From RHKX01 sp035695265 (GTDB taxonomy: Bacteria; Actinomycetota; Thermoleophilia; Solirubrobacterales; 70-9), in NCBI GenBank assembly GCA_035695265.1, contig DASSEM010000045.1, positions 1-8,198 of the forward strand: 8,198 bases of DNA. The letters run 5' to 3'. Of the stretch, positions 5,288 through 8,198 are shown one piece after another. Both the position numbers and the translations under genes were made by a program. The first letter of the stretch is position 1. The number at the start of each line of letters is the position of its first letter. The notes below the pieces were generated by a model that saw nothing but the letters and a program-made list of their open reading frames with translations, was not told the DNA's origin and made no database searches.

Positions 5288-6739
5288 ATGAACTTCAGCG
5301 AAGACCTGTTGACCAGCTTCCCCGCCGCCCGCCTGGCGATGATCACCGTGACGGAGTCCGGCGAGCGCCGCGAATGGGGCTTCGGCGAGGTTGCGGCGCG
5401 CTCGGCTGGCCTGGCCGGCGCGCTCGCGTCGCGCGGGGTCGGCCGCGGCGACGTTGTCATGACCCTGATCGGCAACCGCGCCGAGTGGGTGCTGGCGATG
5501 CTCGCCTGCTTCCGGATCGGCGCGGTCGCCCTGCCCTGCAACACCCAGCTCCGCCGCGCGGACCTCGCCCACCGGGTCGCGACGGCCAACCCGGTGCTCG
5601 CGCTCGGTGAGGCGGCCGGGCTCGGCGAGCTCCCCGCCGGCGTTCCCTGCATGGACCTCGATGAGATCGCGGCGATCCTCGACGAGGAACGGCCGCAGGC
5701 GCCGCCCGCCGCACCCGCCGACCTCGACCCCGGCGAGCCGGTACTGATCATCTTCACCTCCGGGACGACCGGCGAGGCGCGGGCGGCCGTGCACGCGCAG
5801 CGCTACCTCTTCGGCCAGCGGCTGCAGGCCGAGCACTGGTTCGGCGCCCGCCCAGGAGAGCTCGCGTGGTGCACGGCGGCCAGCGGCTGGTCGAAATCGG
5901 CGCGGAACGCCTTCATCGCGCCCTGGCTCGGCGGCGCCGCCGCGTACCTGCACGAGGGCCGCTTCGATCCCGCAGAGCGGCTCGCGATCTGTGAGCGCGA
6001 GCGGATCGCGGTGCTCTGCCAAGCGCCGACCGAGTACCGGATGCTGGCGAAGCGGACCGAGCTGCGCCCGGTCTCCTCGCTGCGCCGGCTCGTCTCGGCC
6101 GGCGAGCCGCTCAACCCGGAGGTCATGCGGGCGTTCCGCGCCGGGGTCGGGCTCGACATCCACGACGGTTACGGCCAGACCGAGACCGGCGCTCTGACCG
6201 GGGCGCTCGCCGGCGAGGCGGTCCGCGACGGGGCGATGGGCATGCCACTGCCGGGAGTCGAGCTGCGGATCGACGAAGGCGAGCTGATCGTCCGCCACGA
6301 GACCTGCCCGACGTTCTTCTCCCACTACATCGGCTCCGGCCCCTATGCCGAGGAGTGGTGGCGGACCGGCGACCTGGTCCGGGCCGATGAGGACGGCTAC
6401 CTCTGGTTCGAGGGCCGCGACGACGACGTGATCATCTCCTCCGGCTACCGGATCGGCCCATTCGAGGTCGAGTCGGCGCTGGTCTCTCACCCCGCGGTCG
6501 CCGAGGCCGCGGCGGTCGCCGCCCCGGACGCCGAGCGCGGGTCGGTGGTGCGCGCGATCGTCGTCCTCCGCTCGGGCGAGGCGGGCGACGAGCTCGCCCG
6601 CGAGCTCCAGGAGCACGTCAAGCGGCAGACGGCGCCCTACAAGTACCCGCGGATCCTCGAGTTCGCGGAGTCCCTGCCGAAGACCGCGAGCGGCAAGATC
6701 AGACGAGCCGAGCTGCGGACCGCCGCCGGCGCGCCGTGA
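5288..6739 (+). CDS. Acyl-CoA synthetase, AMP-forming (medium-chain/ACSM-like)
   Basis: This is a 483-residue adenylate-forming enzyme that activates a carboxylic acid with ATP to acyl-AMP and then to acyl-CoA. Motifs in order: IIFTSGTTGEAR (154-165, phosphate loop; Ala-Arg replaces the common Pro-Lys but still fits the AMP-binding signature), SAGEPL (270-275), YGQTETG (295-301), WRTGDL (358-363), GRDDDVIISSGYRIGPFEVE (376-395), and KTASGK (465-470) whose Lys470 is the adenylation lysine. The C-terminal run HVKRQTAPYKYPR is typical of medium-chain/benzoate-type ligases. The substrate cannot be read off. The start at 5288 (MNFSEDLL) matches the family N-terminus; the ATG at 5210 would add a proline-rich tail and precede the candidate promoter. 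There is no clear Shine-Dalgarno. The gene overlaps the transporter by GTGA. Confidence 0.9.
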   Translation: MNFSEDLLTSFPAARLAMITVTESGERREWGFGEVAARSAGLAGALASRGVGRGDVVMTLIGNRAEWVLAMLACFRIGAVALPCNTQLRRADLAHRVATANPVLALGEAAGLGELPAGVPCMDLDEIAAILDEERPQAPPAAPADLDPGEPVLIIFTSGTTGEARAAVHAQRYLFGQRLQAEHWFGARPGELAWCTAASGWSKSARNAFIAPWLGGAAAYLHEGRFDPAERLAICERERIAVLCQAPTEYRMLAKRTELRPVSSLRRLVSAGEPLNPEVMRAFRAGVGLDIHDGYGQTETGALTGALAGEAVRDGAMGMPLPGVELRIDEGELIVRHETCPTFFSHYIGSGPYAEEWWRTGDLVRADEDGYLWFEGRDDDVIISSGYRIGPFEVESALVSHPAVAEAAAVAAPDAERGSVVRAIVVLRSGEAGDELARELQEHVKRQTAPYKYPRILEFAESLPKTASGKIRRAELRTAAGAP

Positions 6740-8198
6740 GCCGGCCGTTCGCCGGCCTCGGCGGGACCTTCGCCGCGCTCTTCGCGGTGACGCTGCTCGT
6801 CCTGCTCAGCATCGGGGCGACGCTGCCGGTCCTGCCCCAGTACGTGAAGGGGCCGATCGGCTCCACCGACCTCGCGGTCGGGATCGTCACCGGCGCCTAC
6901 GCCCTGACCGGGCTCGCCTGCCGGCCGCTCGCCGGGACGGTCGCCGACGTCCGTGGCCGCAAGCCGGTCGTGATCGTCGGCGCCGTGGTCACCGTGATCG
7001 CCAGCCTCCTCTACTTCGCGCCGCTCGGGGTCGCCGGGCTGATCTTCGCCCGCCTCGTCCTCGGCGCCGGCGAGGGGGTGGTCTACACGGCGAGCTCCGC
7101 CTGGGTCGTCGACATCACCGACCCGGCCCGCCGCGGCCGGATCATCGGCCTCTACGGGCTTGCCATCTGGGGCGGGCTCTCGTTCGGCCCGCCGATCGGC
7201 GACCTCCTCCACCGCACCGTCGGCTACGGGGCCGTCTGGGCGTTCGCCGCCGCGGCCCCGCTGCTCGCCGCCCTGATCGCGGTACGCATCCCGCGGCCAC
7301 CGCGACCGGAGCCCGCCCCAACCGCGGTGGGTCGCTCCCGGCTGATCGCATCCGAGGCACTCGCGCCAGGACTGGCGATGACGATGGTCACGCTCGGGTA
7401 CGCGGCGCTGGCCGGGTTCATCGTCCTCCACCTCGACGCTCGCGGCATCGAGCACGGCGCCACGATCTTCACGGCCTTCGCGCTGACGGTCGTCGCGGCG
7501 CGCATCCTGCTCGGCTGGATGCCGGACCGCTTCGGCGGGGTCCGCTGTGCGATCGGCGCCGGGCTGACCGAGGCGCTCGGCCTCGCTCTGATCGCGCTCG
7601 CCGGCAGCATCGAGGTCGCGCTCGCCGGCGCGATCGCGATCGGCGCCGCCTTCTCGCTGATGTTCCCGAGCTTGGTCCTGCTCGTCATGGAACGCGTCGC
7701 TCCGCAGCGGCGCGGGGTGGCGATGGGCACCTTCACCGCCTGCTTCGACGTCGGGGTCGGGATCGGCGCCCCGATCGCGGGCGCCGCGGCGGCGCTCGGC
7801 GGCTACGGCGCGTCGTTCGCGGTCGCCGCGGTCGCCGCCTGCGGCGCCATCGCCGTCGTTGCCCGGCTTGGCCGGCGACGCGCGGGCCTCGGTCGGGCCG
7901 TCCCGATCGGCGCCGTCGCCGCCTGCCTCGCGGCCCTCGCCCTGGCGCCGCCTGGGGCGCGCGCGGCAGCTGGCGACTGCCTCGGCACGCCGCATCCGAA
8001 GCTGGACCGGGCCGCCGAGCAGCTCCGGTTCGGAATCACGCCGCTCGCCGCCGGCAGCGCCGGCACCACCCAGGCCGAGCCGGTTTCCGAGGACCGGCGG
8101 CGGGCAATCGGTCGCCTCCGCGCCCTGCGACCGCCGAAGCGGGCGCTCGTGCTCCGGCTCAACCGCATGTTCTGGTCCGACGGGGTCGCCGGGATCAG
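6736..8198 (+). CDS. MFS transporter fused in frame to an exported domain, cut by window edge
   Basis: The frame is open from GTG 6736 (GTGA overlap with the synthetase stop) to the window end, 487 codons. Residues about 11-378 form a 12-helix major facilitator: motif A GTVADVRGRK (67-76), GLIFARLVLGAGEG (101-114), a basic/proline-rich central loop (about 184-205), and a second half beginning near 208. After the last helix comes RLGRRRAGLGR (377-387), then hydrophobic AVPIGAVAACLAALALA (388-404) and PPGARAAAG, which together look like a signal peptide with an ARA-type cleavage site. An exported domain then starts (GDCLGTPHPKLD… RFGITP… LRLNRMFW). No in-frame ATG, GTG or TTG lies between 7723 and 8146 to start a separate gene. 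The result is either a genuine fusion with a 13th helix putting the domain outside, or two genes joined by a lost stop or a sequencing error. The transported substrate is unknown. Confidence 0.8.
   Translation, partial: MSRPFAGLGGTFAALFAVTLLVLLSIGATLPVLPQYVKGPIGSTDLAVGIVTGAYALTGLACRPLAGTVADVRGRKPVVIVGAVVTVIASLLYFAPLGVAGLIFARLVLGAGEGVVYTASSAWVVDITDPARRGRIIGLYGLAIWGGLSFGPPIGDLLHRTVGYGAVWAFAAAAPLLAALIAVRIPRPPRPEPAPTAVGRSRLIASEALAPGLAMTMVTLGYAALAGFIVLHLDARGIEHGATIFTAFALTVVAARILLGWMPDRFGGVRCAIGAGLTEALGLALIALAGSIEVALAGAIAIGAAFSLMFPSLVLLVMERVAPQRRGVAMGTFTACFDVGVGIGAPIAGAAAALGGYGASFAVAAVAACGAIAVVARLGRRRAGLGRAVPIGAVAACLAALALAPPGARAAAGDCLGTPHPKLDRAAEQLRFGITPLAAGSAGTTQAEPVSEDRRRAIGRLRALRPPKRALVLRLNRMFWSDGVAGI

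Noticed and set aside
5249..6616. 455-codon minus-strand open frame antisense to the acyl-CoA synthetase
   Set aside because: It has the same shadow composition, while the plus strand carries the full adenylate-forming motif set.
6637..7995. 452-codon minus-strand open frame antisense to the transporter
   Set aside because: It is highly charged low-complexity translation (many Asp, Arg, Glu, Gly) with no domain. The plus strand encodes clear transmembrane helices.

Overview
This window is about 8.2 kb of very GC-rich DNA, nearly all of it coding, with short intergenic gaps, ATGA/GTGA stop-start overlaps and strong C/G bias at third codon positions. It looks like an actinobacterial chromosome. 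Two features point to the Thermoleophilia/Solirubrobacterales. One is a small secreted protein whose leader (…SPALILSLIALF…GGSAYAAL) is followed by NSVGSKQIK-type repeats. The other is an exported domain starting LRFGITP…LRLNRMFW. I recognise both styles from that group, but the placement is an inference from memory, not a search. I see no RNA genes, insertion sequences, CRISPR arrays or phage genes.

Layout. (1) Minus strand, 1-497: the N-terminal third of GTP-dependent phosphoenolpyruvate carboxykinase (pckG), cut by the window edge. (2) Minus strand, 653-2038: a flavin monoamine oxidase closely resembling human MAO A/B in its catalytic motifs, including the flavin-linking cysteine. (3) Plus strand, 2114-4466, divergent from (2): three overlapping genes encoding a succinyl-CoA-synthetase-like beta subunit, the matching alpha subunit, and a 77-residue single-[4Fe-4S] ferredoxin. 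(4) Minus strand, 4524-5114: a small secreted protein of unknown function, convergent with the operon and separated from it by a strong hairpin. (5) Plus strand, 5288-8198: an acyl-CoA synthetase (AMP-forming) overlapping by 4 nt an MFS transporter. The transporter frame continues without a stop into a signal-peptide-like segment and an exported domain that runs off the window.

How the genes work together. pckG and the acyl-CoA ligase operon both touch central carbon metabolism (oxaloacetate/PEP and acid/acyl-CoA). The two ligase subunits keep the catalytic phosphohistidine, the glutamate and the metal ligands, but differ from textbook SucCD in loops near the acid/CoA site. The acid substrate is therefore open, and the co-translated ferredoxin suggests a link to a ferredoxin-dependent reaction such as a 2-oxoacid:ferredoxin oxidoreductase. 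The acyl-CoA synthetase and transporter form a second coupled pair that could import or export a carboxylic acid and activate it.

The points most worth a second look are the ligase-ferredoxin triplet, the in-frame transporter/exported-domain fusion, and a CTANNNT motif found upstream of four of the five transcription units.
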